Shown here piece by piece: positions 1 through 8,900 of a stretch of 10,331 nucleotides of DNA. The notes under the pieces were generated by a model. The model did not search any database and was not told the DNA's origin. It worked only from the letters and a program-made list of their open reading frames with translations. The DNA comes from Pseudomonadota bacterium. GTDB taxonomy: Bacteria > Pseudomonadota > Alphaproteobacteria > Micropepsales > Micropepsaceae. Made by a program: the position numbers and the translations under genes. Numbering within the stretch: position 1 is the first letter of the stretch; every line of letters starts with the position of its first letter. The stretch is from contig JAKAVI010000097.1 of the NCBI GenBank assembly GCA_021817355.1, forward strand, positions 1-10,331. The letters run 5' to 3'.

Positions 1-540
1 CGCGTTGTTCCTCGGTGGCCGAAAGAGGCGATTTGCCAGTCACGTCTTGCACCTCCGAATCAGTGCCCCCAGAGAATCGGACTCCTAAGCGTTGGTCAAC
101 CCAGCGGAATCTGCTTAGAGCGCCGCCGCCATCAGTTTCTTGTCGTGCGAACGCAATACTGCCTGCACCCCACCACAGAGGTGATGGGCAGAAGATGCCG
201 GTGGCCGAAGCTGTTCGCCGAGCGCTCAGCCAACATGGCATTGGGATAGGAAAGACCGGCGGCGATCCCTTCTCCCCCGGCGACGGCTCTGTCCTGTCTT
301 CACTGATCCTGATCAGCTCCACAGCCCGGGCGCGATGCGGCAAGGAAAAGGCGCTGAGCACGGCGTCCGCCCGCGCGCCCCGGAAATTGACCACTGCAAC
401 GTTACCCCGCCGCTGTAAGATATCGACGAGGTGGGCGACCGCCGCAAATGGGCAGGGCCGCCTTGCGCCGTAAATAGTTTTGGCGAGGCTGCTTCAGCAT
501 GCCCGCCATGTTCATGGTCCGGCGACCGTGCCCAATCCCG
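1..540. other. Left-edge region with no recognisable gene
   Basis: I recognise no gene here. One minus-strand frame is free of stops from about 493 down to the window edge (about 164 codons), with a TGA at 494-496 just upstream. The part at about 445-296 reads like real protein (it includes the stretches AHLVDILQRRGNVAVVNF and AVELIRISED), while the rest is low-complexity Arg/Ser/Pro-rich translation typical of non-coding GC-rich DNA. The open frame has no convincing start codon with a Shine-Dalgarno. It lies downstream of, and on the same strand as, the decayed dioxygenase, so it may be another decayed gene. I could not assign a family and claim no function. Confidence 0.3.
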
Positions 541-1384
541 TCACCTGTTATCTGAGGCCTGCGGTTGGGACGCGCGGGACACGGCAGCAATTCGGCTCCG
601 CGTGCGAATGCGTCCCCAATGGGTACGCTCCTGCCGGCGGACCTGCGGCGGACGATGCTCAAGATAATGCGCGGCCAGCCAGAGCCGCTTCAAGTGGCGC
701 CTGTAACCGGACTTTGGATCACCAACATAGGCGGTACGCCCATGCAGCACGTGGTAATTGTCGACGAACTGCATATCCCCGGGCGCCAGCTCCGTACTGA
801 TGTTATATTCCTGGCGGCGAGCCATCGTGCTGACGATCTCGAGCGCTTCAAGCGCGGTGCCCGACAGACGCGGCGCTTCGGCGTGGCGCTGACTGGCGCC
901 AATGTAGTGGGGTATGAACCGCACGAAGAGACGCCGCTCGAAGGCGGTAAACACCGGAAAGCTGTAGAACGGCTTGGCGTCCTCTGGCTGTTCGCCACGA
1001 AAATCATATAGAGGGCCATAGAGTGCGCGGGCCAGGTGGGGTCATAGCGCTACCAGATCTTGGTGTATGGCCACCGCATTTGCCATCATCGACAGCCCGT
1101 CGAACTTGGCGGACCCCAAGCACATCAACCCGATGAGATCGGCTCCATCGATATGATAGTCGAGTGCCACCTGTCCAAGCTTATTGCCACCAAAGGTCGG
1201 ACCGCTGAGCGCCTTGCCCTGATCGGTGACATCCCCCATCAGATGGCCATGCTTGTTTTGCGGCCAGGGCTCGCCCAGATGAAGACCGATCCCCCCAGTA
1301 AAGCCAGGTGTGACCCTCGTCGCGGTAGCGCTCCACCGGAAGGCCGCGGATACGCACAAAACCGCGGACCGCAATGAGCTCGCA
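541..1384 (-). pseudogene. Broken TauD/TfdA-family Fe(II)/2-oxoglutarate dioxygenase
   Basis: Members of this family use non-haem Fe(II), O2 and 2-oxoglutarate to hydroxylate small organic substrates. Reading the minus strand, family-like sequence begins with GFVRIRGLPVERY just after a TAG at 1387-1385, so roughly the first 60-80 residues are missing. At 1296-1291 a run of six G shifts the frame: with five G, YWG would run straight into IGLHLGEPWPQN. An in-frame TGA at 1044-1042 stands where an Arg codon is expected (VAL-stop-PHLARALYGPLYDF); CGA to TGA by one transition would explain it. After it the frame runs on to 541. The HxD iron ligands (YHIDGADLIG; His at 1155-1153, Asp at 1149-1147), the distal His (NYHVLHGRT; 744-742) and a later Arg-rich RRHLKRLWLA segment are still present. 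The C-terminal end after about 660 no longer looks family-like. It lies just downstream of the amidohydrolase on the same strand. With three independent lesions a functional product is unlikely, although an assembly error could explain the G6 shift alone. Confidence 0.85.
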
Positions 1385-1412
1385 CTAAATCCCCGTCAGC
1401 ATGACGGGCCCC

Positions 1413-3140
1413 CTAGCGCATGGCCGCGGCCTGGGGGCCGCGCACCAGACGGCCCGGCAGCGCTCCGGTGGCAACACCATCGCGATAGGTCGGGGTTCCG
1501 GACACGATGGTGGCGACGTAGCCGTCAGCCTGCTGCAGCAGCCGTTTGCCGCCGCCCGGCAGATCATAGGCCATGTGCGGGGCCCTTACGCCAAGTCGGC
1601 CAAAGTCGATGATGTTGATGTCGGCCTTCAGGCCAGGAGCCAAGATCCCGCGATCAAGCAAACCAACTGCGCGCGCGGTATCAGCGCTCTGGCGCTTGAC
1701 GAGATATTCGATGCTGAGCCGGCCATACGCACGATCCCGTCCCCAGTGGCTCAGCAGATAGGTGGCATTGCTGGCATCGCAGATGATCCCGACATGGGCG
1801 CCGCCATCAGCGAGCCCGATGATGCAGTCCGGATGACTGATCATCTCGGCACAGGCATCAAGATTGAACTCGGTGTAATTGGCAAAGGGCAAAAACAGGA
1901 AGCTGCGTCCTTCATCCTTCAGAAGCAGATCATAGGCAAGCTCCTGGGCAGCCACGCCCTTTCGTGCGGCTCGGGCGGCGAGGGAGGTGTCACGCGCCGG
2001 CTCATAATTGGGTGGATCACCCAGTTCGAAGATGTGTTCAAACGCCATCAGCCGCTTGGCCAAAGGATGATCATGAACGGCAGCGCTCTCATCGAGCAGC
2101 TTCGCCTTGAACGACGGATCGCGCAGGACAGCGAGTTTTTCGCTCAGCGGTCTGTCGTGGATCGCCCGATAGCTCGGATTCGCGCTGAAGGGATTGATGG
2201 TGCCCTGCAGTCCCAGCAGAAGTCCGATGGGCCTTGGCGCAACCTGTGCCTTGATGGGCAGGCCATCTTTGGCCGCGGCCGAGATCAATCCCAAGAGGCC
2301 GCGCCAGCTGTTGGCATCGCCGCTCGATTGCGCGAGCGAGAGCGAGAGCGGACGACCGGAGGCCTCGATCAGCCGCCGGATCATGGCGAATTCACTTAAG
2401 GGATCGGGATTGCTGAAATCGCTGATCAGCTCAAACACTCCGCTACCCGCATCGCTCATGCCAAGCGCAATCGCTGTCAGCTCGGCTTCACTGGCACGCA
2501 GGCCCGGCGTGGGGTCGCCGGTGGCGGTGCGGTGCAAAATTGTCCGCGAGGTGGAAAAGCCCAAGGCACCTGCGGCCATGGCTTCGGCGGTCAGCTGGCG
2601 CATCTGCGCGATATCGTCCGGACGGGCTTCTTCAAGCGCCGTGCCGCGGTCACCCATGACGAAGACCCGCAAGGGTCCGTGGGCAAGCTGGGCGCCTATA
2701 TCCATGTCGTGTGGCACGCGCTCCAGCGCATCGAGATATTCGCCAAAGCTTTGCCAACCCCATTTCAGTCCCTCATGCAGGACCGCACCGGGAATGTCTT
2801 CCACCCCTTCCATCAAGGAAATCAGGCGTTCGCGGTCCTGCGGCCAGACCGGCGCAAAGCCGACGCCGCAATTGCCCATGACCGCAGTTGTCACCCCGTG
2901 CCAGCTGGATGGAGCAAGGCAGTTATCCCAGGTGGCCTGACCGTCATAGTGGGTATGGATGTCGACAAAGCCGGGGGTAACGAGAAGCCCCTTGGCATCG
3001 ATCTCCTCCTCTGCCGCACCGGCGATATGGCCGATTGCAGCGATGCGCCCGTCCACCACTCCGACATCCTGTTCGCGCAGCGGCGCTCCTGTTCCATCGG
3101 CCAATGTGCCGTTGCGGATAATCAGATCATAATCGGCCAT
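1413..3140 (-). CDS. Amidohydrolase, N-acyl-D-amino-acid deacylase-like
   Basis: A 575-residue metal-dependent hydrolase of the amidohydrolase superfamily, group D-aminoacylase/N-acyl-D-amino-acid deacylase; it probably cleaves an amide or cyclic amide bond in the cytoplasm (no signal peptide seen). The N-terminal beta domain (DYDLIIRNGTLADGTGAP) leads into the metal motif GFVDIHTHYDG with His62 and His64. GNCGVGFAP follows with Cys91, the bridging-ligand position in D-aminoacylase, then LADGGAH (453-459 counted from the upstream TTG, Asp about 445 here) and the closing GILAPGLKADINIIDF. The C-terminus GALPGRLVRG is intact. I chose the ATG at 3140 because GGGAGG lies at 3151-3146, five bases upstream; the longer frame starts with TTG at 3170 and lacks such a site. 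Where D-aminoacylase has two more zinc histidines this protein shows VFELISDF and LSLAQSSG, so the substrate may differ from N-acyl-D-amino acids. The broken dioxygenase follows 28 bp downstream, perhaps once in the same operon. Confidence 0.88.
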   Translation of the reverse strand: MADYDLIIRNGTLADGTGAPLREQDVGVVDGRIAAIGHIAGAAEEEIDAKGLLVTPGFVDIHTHYDGQATWDNCLAPSSWHGVTTAVMGNCGVGFAPVWPQDRERLISLMEGVEDIPGAVLHEGLKWGWQSFGEYLDALERVPHDMDIGAQLAHGPLRVFVMGDRGTALEEARPDDIAQMRQLTAEAMAAGALGFSTSRTILHRTATGDPTPGLRASEAELTAIALGMSDAGSGVFELISDFSNPDPLSEFAMIRRLIEASGRPLSLSLAQSSGDANSWRGLLGLISAAAKDGLPIKAQVAPRPIGLLLGLQGTINPFSANPSYRAIHDRPLSEKLAVLRDPSFKAKLLDESAAVHDHPLAKRLMAFEHIFELGDPPNYEPARDTSLAARAARKGVAAQELAYDLLLKDEGRSFLFLPFANYTEFNLDACAEMISHPDCIIGLADGGAHVGIICDASNATYLLSHWGRDRAYGRLSIEYLVKRQSADTARAVGLLDRGILAPGLKADINIIDFGRLGVRAPHMAYDLPGGGKRLLQQADGYVATIVSGTPTYRDGVATGALPGRLVRGPQAAAMR

Positions 3141-3145
3141 GCGTT

Positions 3146-3151
3146 CCTCCC
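3146..3151 (-). promoter_or_regulatory. Ribosome binding site of the amidohydrolase
   Basis: GGGAGG on the minus strand, five bases before the ATG at 3140. It decides the start in favour of MADYDLIIRNG over the in-frame TTG at 3170. Confidence 0.75.
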
Positions 3152-3303
3152 GGGGAGCCTGTGTCACCAAATGACCACGGTCTTTTGCCGTCTGTTGGGC
3201 CTATCGTGAACCTCTTCTGGTGGCATTGGCAACACCGCTTCTACGATCTGTGGTTGCAAGACCGCATGGGCTGTGACCCAATCTTGGAGCGAAAACGGGG
3301 GGC

Positions 3304-4206
3304 TTGCTCCTGAACGATCATTTTTCCCTCGACCGTGACGCGCGCCTGTCCCTCTTCGGCCCGGAGGTGGCGGGCACGCCCGCCACCCCCCTGGCGCGTG
3401 AGAGGGCCCTGACACCGGAAGCGCACGCGCTTTACACCCTCATTCTTGCCGTAACCCTGACTGTTGTTGCCGCCATCGCAGTCCTCATCCCCGGCCCGCT
3501 CCCGGAGCTTGGCTTGGCTGCCCTTACCCTCTTTGAGATCGTTCTGCTGTGGCAGCTTTACCGGCGCATCTCAGTGCTAGGCGCGCAACGCGATGCCGAC
3601 AAGATCCGGATCGCGCAAAACGACCTGGTGCTGGCGGAGAGCCGCCACCGCCTTAAAAATCTCATCGCCATCATTGGCGCCCTCGCCAAGAACTCACGCC
3701 GGCCCAATGAAACCAGCATCGACGCCTATCTGGCGCGCTTCTTGGGCCGCCTTCATGCCCTCGGCGAAGCCGCCGACCAGGTGCTTGCGCGCCGCCATGC
3801 CGACGTCGAGATCAGCGAGCTGATCACCGCGACCTTGAAACCCTTCATGAACGAGAACGGACGGCTTTTGCTCGGCGGACCCCGCCTTTTGCTGCCGGCA
3901 CAGACCGGAGGCTCGCTTGCACTGGCCGTGCATGAACTTGCCACCAATGCCCTCAAATATGGGGCGCTGTCCGCCGCGAAGGGAACGGTACAGCTCTCCT
4001 GGCACACCCGCGCCGAAAATGCTGGACAGCGGCTCATCTTGAGCTGGCGCGAAGCGGGCGGCCCGTCCTTAGGGCCATCCGCGGAGAAAGGCTTTGGTTC
4101 CCGCCTCATTCGCATGACCGCCGCGAACGAGAAAGAGGCGAACGTGGAGTTCTCCTTCGCGCCTGCGGGGCTTGCCTGCACGATCAGCTTCATCGTGCCC
4201 GGCTGA
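3304..4206 (+). CDS. HWE-family sensor histidine kinase, membrane-anchored
   Basis: A 300-residue histidine kinase without a recognisable sensor domain. Two hydrophobic segments (about 44-62 and 66-86) form a helical hairpin in the inner membrane, followed by a short linker and a dimerisation/phosphoacceptor helix ESRHRLKNLIAIIGALA with His115. The ATPase domain has an N-box HELATNALKYGALS (His210, Glu211, Asn215), a WxE motif (SWREAGG, 248-250) and a G-box GFGSRLI (263-269). The N-box His plus WxE define the HWE kinases, common in Alphaproteobacteria, where members feed the general stress response or act in light or chemical sensing. The start is uncertain: no ATG lies between the upstream TGA (3274) and the first motif, so TTG at 3304, preceded by a G-rich run, is used; GTG at 3367 is an alternative. 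No response regulator lies next to it, so it is an orphan here. It converges on the acyl-CoA synthetase with a 15-bp gap. Its link to the metabolic genes is unknown. Confidence 0.85.
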   Translation: MLLNDHFSLDRDARLSLFGPEVAGTPATPLARERALTPEAHALYTLILAVTLTVVAAIAVLIPGPLPELGLAALTLFEIVLLWQLYRRISVLGAQRDADKIRIAQNDLVLAESRHRLKNLIAIIGALAKNSRRPNETSIDAYLARFLGRLHALGEAADQVLARRHADVEISELITATLKPFMNENGRLLLGGPRLLLPAQTGGSLALAVHELATNALKYGALSAAKGTVQLSWHTRAENAGQRLILSWREAGGPSLGPSAEKGFGSRLIRMTAANEKEANVEFSFAPAGLACTISFIVPG

Positions 4207-4221
4207 GCCCCTGCCCCTTCC

Positions 4222-5832
4222 TTACGAAGCGATATTGAGTACCTTGCGGGCAAATTCGCTGACCGACTTGTAGTCGGCCTTACCGTTGGGCGCCCGCAGC
4301 GCGACCTCGGCCGGCACAATGCGCTTGGGTGTCTTGTAGCCGGCCAGATGCTGACGCACATGAGCCCGCAGGGCGTCTTCATCGAAGACGACACCGGGAG
4401 CCAGCTTCACCACCCCGGTCACTGCCGAACCCCATTTGTCATCGGGCACGCCGATCACGAGGGCGTCTTCCACACCTGGGTGGGTCTTTAGAGTCTCCTC
4501 CACCTCTTCGGGATAGACCTTCTCGCCAGCTGTATTGATGCAGTTGCTGCCGCGTCCAAGGAGGGTAATCGAGCCATCGGCTTCCAGTCGCGCAAAATCT
4601 CCAGGAATCGAATAGCGACGGTTGCCGATCGTACGGAAGGTACGCGCGGTCTTCTCGGGATCCTTGTAATAGCCCATCGGCAGTGGCCCACCCAGTGCGA
4701 CCAGGCCGGCCTTGCCGCTTCCTGCCGCAAGCGGGCGATCCTGCTCATCAATGACAATCGCGTTTTCGAGGAGGTGGAAGGCGGCAGTGCGGGATTCGCC
4801 GTCCTTGTTCATCACCGAATCGCCCATGCCCATGGCTTCGGTCGAAGCAAAACTGTCGGTCATGGTCAGTTGCGGCAGGTGCTGCAGAAGACCGCGTTTG
4901 ACTTCCGTGCTCCACATCGCTCCTGACGAAGTCATGTTGAGCAAGGACGAAAGCTCATAACGTCCTGGTGCCTCATCGAGAGCCTGCAGCAAGGGTCGGG
5001 CAAAGGGATCCCCCACCACCGCCATACCCTGGATCTTGTGCTGCTCGACAGCCTGCCAGATCGCGTGCGGATCAAAATGATGGTTGTCAACGGTCACTAC
5101 GCAGCCTCCACTAAGCATGGTGGTAATTGCTGTGATGAACCCGGTCCCATGCATCAAGGGACAGGCTGGCAGGCTACGCGGTCCAGCACCGGCGAGCGCG
5201 ATCATGCGGCCATACTCTTCGAGTGATTGTGGATCAAAGCCTAGTGTGCGTTTGATGCGCCGCAGCCAGATCGTGCACAGCTCGCCATGGGGCCACATCA
5301 CGCCCTTGGGCATTCCGGTGGTCCCGCCGGTATAGATGAACAGCATATCCTCCGGTGACCGCTTGATCCCGAGCGGATCACCATCGCCGTTCTCGACCAG
5401 GCTTTCATAGGGCACAGCAAAATCTGCGACCGGCTCATCACCGACTTCGATGTAGGTCACCAGTTTGGGCAGGCTGTGCCGGATCTCGGCGATGCAGTCG
5501 CGAAATTCGCTTGCATAGATCAGGCACTGCGCATCCGAGTTATCGAGGATATAGCGTACCTCGTCGGGCTTATAGCGATAGTTCACATTGACGTGCACGA
5601 AGCGGCCCAGAAAGCTTGTGCCGGCAGCCTCGCTATATTCCGGGCAGTTTCTGAGATAAAAGGCCAGTTTGTCAGAAGCCCGCCCGCCACGGGCGGCAAT
5701 GGCGCGGGCCAGATTGTTCATCCGCCGATAGGCCTGCGGCCACAAAGTCACCCGATCCCCATGGATGAAGGCCGGCGCGTCGGCCCTCACGCGGGCCGCA
5801 ACCACATCGAGAATATCACCGTAATTCCACAT
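4222..5832 (-). CDS. Acyl-CoA synthetase (AMP-binding, fatty-acid-CoA ligase type)
   Basis: A 536-residue adenylate-forming enzyme that should activate a carboxylic acid to acyl-AMP and then to acyl-CoA in the cytoplasm. The phosphate-binding loop YTGGTTGMPKG lies at about 167-177, the adenine/acid-pocket motif DSFASTE at about 326-332, the hinge region GDFARLEADGS at about 411-421 with GRGSNCINTAGEKVYPEE following, and the C-terminal PNGKADYK near 515-522 holds the expected catalytic Lys (about 518). Length and motif order are normal and complete. I chose the ATG at 5832 because GGAG lies at 5840-5837 and because MWNYGDILDVV resembles the usual N-terminus; a GTG at 5868 would add 12 unlikely residues. 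The substrate cannot be read from sequence. It is divergent from the single-chain acyl-CoA carboxylase across 114 bp, which suggests that its CoA ester, or a product of it, is the carboxylase substrate. Confidence 0.92.
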   Translation of the reverse strand: MWNYGDILDVVAARVRADAPAFIHGDRVTLWPQAYRRMNNLARAIAARGGRASDKLAFYLRNCPEYSEAAGTSFLGRFVHVNVNYRYKPDEVRYILDNSDAQCLIYASEFRDCIAEIRHSLPKLVTYIEVGDEPVADFAVPYESLVENGDGDPLGIKRSPEDMLFIYTGGTTGMPKGVMWPHGELCTIWLRRIKRTLGFDPQSLEEYGRMIALAGAGPRSLPACPLMHGTGFITAITTMLSGGCVVTVDNHHFDPHAIWQAVEQHKIQGMAVVGDPFARPLLQALDEAPGRYELSSLLNMTSSGAMWSTEVKRGLLQHLPQLTMTDSFASTEAMGMGDSVMNKDGESRTAAFHLLENAIVIDEQDRPLAAGSGKAGLVALGGPLPMGYYKDPEKTARTFRTIGNRRYSIPGDFARLEADGSITLLGRGSNCINTAGEKVYPEEVEETLKTHPGVEDALVIGVPDDKWGSAVTGVVKLAPGVVFDEDALRAHVRQHLAGYKTPKRIVPAEVALRAPNGKADYKSVSEFARKVLNIAS

Positions 5833-5870
5833 TCTGCTCCGTCCCTGCTGTTTATGGCTTTGGCCCACTA

Positions 5871-5897
5871 TCTCGCGAACCGGGCGACTTGGCGAGA
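5871..5897. promoter_or_regulatory. Inverted repeat in divergent control region (possible operator)
   Basis: TCTCGC (5871-5876) is matched exactly by GCGAGA (5892-5897) across a 15-base spacer, between the divergent acyl-CoA synthetase and carboxylase genes. The position suits a regulator controlling both, but six-base arms can arise by chance in GC-rich DNA. Confidence 0.2.
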
Positions 5898-5921
5898 CCT
5901 TCTCTAGCCCCTAACCTGAGG

Positions 5922-5936
5922 CTGATCCGCTATCAG
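5922..5936. promoter_or_regulatory. Odd palindrome CTGAT-N5-ATCAG before the carboxylase
   Basis: CTGAT (5922-5926) and ATCAG (5932-5936) are exact inverted copies around CCGCT. The right arm overlaps the carboxylase ribosome binding site AGAAGG (5935-5940), so a bound protein could block transcription. No matching site was noticed elsewhere in the window, and no regulator gene is present. Confidence 0.25.
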
Positions 5937-5946
5937 AAGGTTCGTT

Positions 5947-8900
5947 ATGGCTGTCATCCACACCCTCCTCATTGCCAATCGTGGCGAAATCGCCGTGCGC
6001 ATCGCACGCAGTGCCGCCGAAATGGGAATCGCCACGGTGGCCGCCTACGCAAGCGATGAGGCCGAGAGCCTGCATGTACGCCTGGCCGAGCGCAAAATTG
6101 CCCTACCGGCAGCGGGGCCGAAAGCCTATCTGGACATCGCCGCGGTGATCCAGGCCGCCCGGGACAGCGGCTGCGACGGGCTTCACCCCGGCTACGGCTT
6201 TCTGGCCGAAAACAGCGCCCTGGCTGCAGCCTGTGCCGAGGCCGACCTCACCTTTGTCGGGCCGACGACCGAGATGTTGGCACTGTTTGGTGACAAGGCG
6301 AGGGCCCGCATGCTGGCCCGGGACGTTGGGGTTCCGGTGCTGCGAGGTACTGGTGCCGTGTCGCTGGCAGAAGCCGAGGAATTCCTGGACAGCCTCGGCG
6401 GCAGCGGGGCGATCATGCTCAAGGCCGTGGCCGGCGGCGGCGGACGGGGCATGCGGCCGGTGCGCAGCCGTTTTGAGCTCGCCGACGCCTATGCCCGCTG
6501 TGCGTCCGAGGCCCAGGCCGCCTTTGGCGATGCGGCGCTCTATGCTGAAGAATTTCTCCCCCATGCCCGCCACATCGAGGTTCAGATTGCCGGTGATGGC
6601 AGCGAACTCGTGCATCTGTGGGACCGTGAATGCTCGCTCCAGCGCCAACGTCAGAAACTGATTGAATTTGCCCCCGTGCTCGGCCTTGACCAGGGCTTGC
6701 GTGACCAGATCCTGACCGCTGCAGTGCGCCTGGGACGGGCCGCCCACTACCGCAATCTGGGGACCATGGAGTTCCTGGTTCAGCCCGATGAGGGCCGTTT
6801 TGCCTTCATCGAAGCCAATGCCCGTCTCCAGGTCGAGCATACTGTTACCGAGGAGATCACCGGCCTCGACCTCGTGCGTCTTCAGCTTGAGATCGCCTCG
6901 GGACGGAGCCTGCGCGAACTCGGACTTGATCCCCAGCATCCGGTTGGCATCTTGGGCATTGCCCTGCAGGCCCGCATCAACATGGAAACCATGCAGCCCG
7001 ACGGCACAGCGCGGCCAGAAAGCGGTGTGATCACGCGCTATGAGCCTGCCGCCGGACCGGGCATACGCATCGATGGCATGGGCTATAGCGGCTATCGTAC
7101 CAGCACGCGCTATGACGCGCTGCTGGCCAAGCTCATCGTCCACTCCCGTTCGGTAAACTTTGACGCGCTGATCGCCAGGGCGCTGCGGGCGCTGCGCGAA
7201 TTTGCCATCGAGGGTGTGCGCACCAATGTCGCCTTTCTGCAGGCGCTGCTCAGCCATCAGGCGCTGGCCACGCTCAACATCGATACCCAATTTGTCGATA
7301 GCCACATCGGCGAACTGCTCGCGTCCGTGCCGCAGAACGCAAGCGCACACGCGACGGATCCGCTTGCTGTCCTTTTTGCCGAAACCTCGGTGACGGCCCG
7401 GACCCAGACCGCCCCACCTGGAACGACCAGCATTGATGCACCGCTTCAGGGCAGCGTCGTGGTGGTGACGGCCGAACCCGATACGGCCGTGCTAAAGGGC
7501 CAGACCGTTCTGGTGCTCGAAGCGATGAAGATGGAGCATCCCGTGCCGGCGCCGGCGAGCGGCTACCTGCGCGCAATCCTGGTCGAGCCCGGACAGACCG
7601 TGTTTCAGGGGGACTTGCTCGGCTTTATCGAGGAAGCCGAATTTGAGGCTCGCGATGTTGGTGCCACGACACAGACCAGCCTCGACCACATTCGCTCTGA
7701 TCTCGAGGAGCTTTTTGCCCGACGGCAGCTGACGCAGGACGCGGCCCGGCCGCAGGCCGTCCTACGACGCCGCCAGAGTTCGCAGCGCACCGCCCGCGAA
7801 AACATCGAGGACCTGTGCGACAAGGACAGCTTCACCGAATTCGGAAGTCTCGTCATTGCCGGGCAGCTGCGACGCAGGTCACAGCGCGATCTGATCGAGA
7901 AAACCCCGGCTGACGGGCTGATTTGCGGTCTGGGACGGGTCAATGGTCAATATTTCGATGACGCGCGCGCCCGCGTCATCGCCATGTCCTATGATTACAC
8001 TGTGCTTGCTGGCACGCAGGGCATGCGCAATCACCAAAAGACCGACCGCATGCTGCACCTGGCCCGCGACTGGCGTCTGCCGATCGTGTTCTTTACCGCA
8101 GGTGGTGGTGGGCGCCCTGGCGACACGGACATGATGAGCGCAGGCGGCCTCAACGTCACAACCTTCCAGCAATATGCCAGGCTGTCCGGCCTTGTGCCTC
8201 TTGTCGGGGTCAATTCTGGCTATTGCTTTGCCGGCAACGCGGCGCTTCTGGGCTGTTGCGACGTCATCATCGCCACCCGCAATTCGTCGATCGGCATGGG
8301 TGGCCCGGCTATGATCGAAGGCGGCGGCCTTGGTGTCTTTCGCCCCGAAGATGTCGGCCCGGCAACGGTGCAGGCGGCCAATGGCGTCATCGATGTCCTC
8401 GTGGAGGACGAGAGCGAGGCCACCGCCACCGCCAAGAAATACCTGGCCTTCTTCCAAGGACCGCTCGCGCAGTGGTCGGCCGCCGACCAGCGTGCCCTGC
8501 GCCATCTGGTGCCGGAAAACCGGCTGCGGGTTTATGACGTACGCTCGATCATCGAGACAATGTGTGACAGCGGCAGCGTCCTTGAGCTGCGCCGACAGTT
8601 CGGCAACGGCATGGTGACAGCCTTCGGACGCATTGAGGGACGCCCCCTCGGGATCATCGCCAATCACCCCGCCCATCTGGGCGGGGCCATCGACCGCGAT
8701 GGCGCCGACAAGGCCGCGCGCTTCATGCAGCTGTGCGAAGCCTTTGATCTGCCCATCGTGATGCTGTGCGACACGCCCGGCAACATGGTCGGACCTGAAG
8801 CCGAAAAAACCGCGCTTGTGCGGCATAATTCACGTCTGTTTCTGATCGGCGCCAATCTCAGCGTTCCGCTCTTCACCGTGATCTTGCGCAAGGGCTATGG

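Noticed and set aside
2331..2350. Short GCGAGA-type tandem repeat
   Set aside because: It encodes the in-frame SLSLSLA stretch of the amidohydrolase, so it is explained by the protein sequence; too short to call a repeat element.
1401..2399. 332-residue open frame on the plus strand inside the amidohydrolase
   Set aside because: It lies antisense to a gene with clear amidohydrolase motifs and shows no family motif itself; long antisense frames are common in GC-rich coding DNA.
2532..3209. 225-residue plus-strand open frame over the amidohydrolase start
   Set aside because: Antisense to the metal-binding N-terminal part; no motif of its own.
3220..3240. GGTG-N10-CACC inverted repeat between amidohydrolase and kinase
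   Set aside because: Four-base arms are expected by chance, and no promoter element could be placed beside it.
4207..4221. Possible terminator between the convergent kinase and acyl-CoA synthetase
   Set aside because: Only a three-base stem is visible near the kinase stop and there is no U-tract.
6103..7350. 415-residue open frame on the minus strand inside the carboxylase
   Set aside because: Antisense shadow of the biotin carboxylase domain, whose motifs are unmistakable on the plus strand.
7879..8826. 315-residue open frame on the minus strand inside the carboxylase
   Set aside because: Antisense shadow of the carboxyltransferase domain with no recognisable motif or ribosome binding site.
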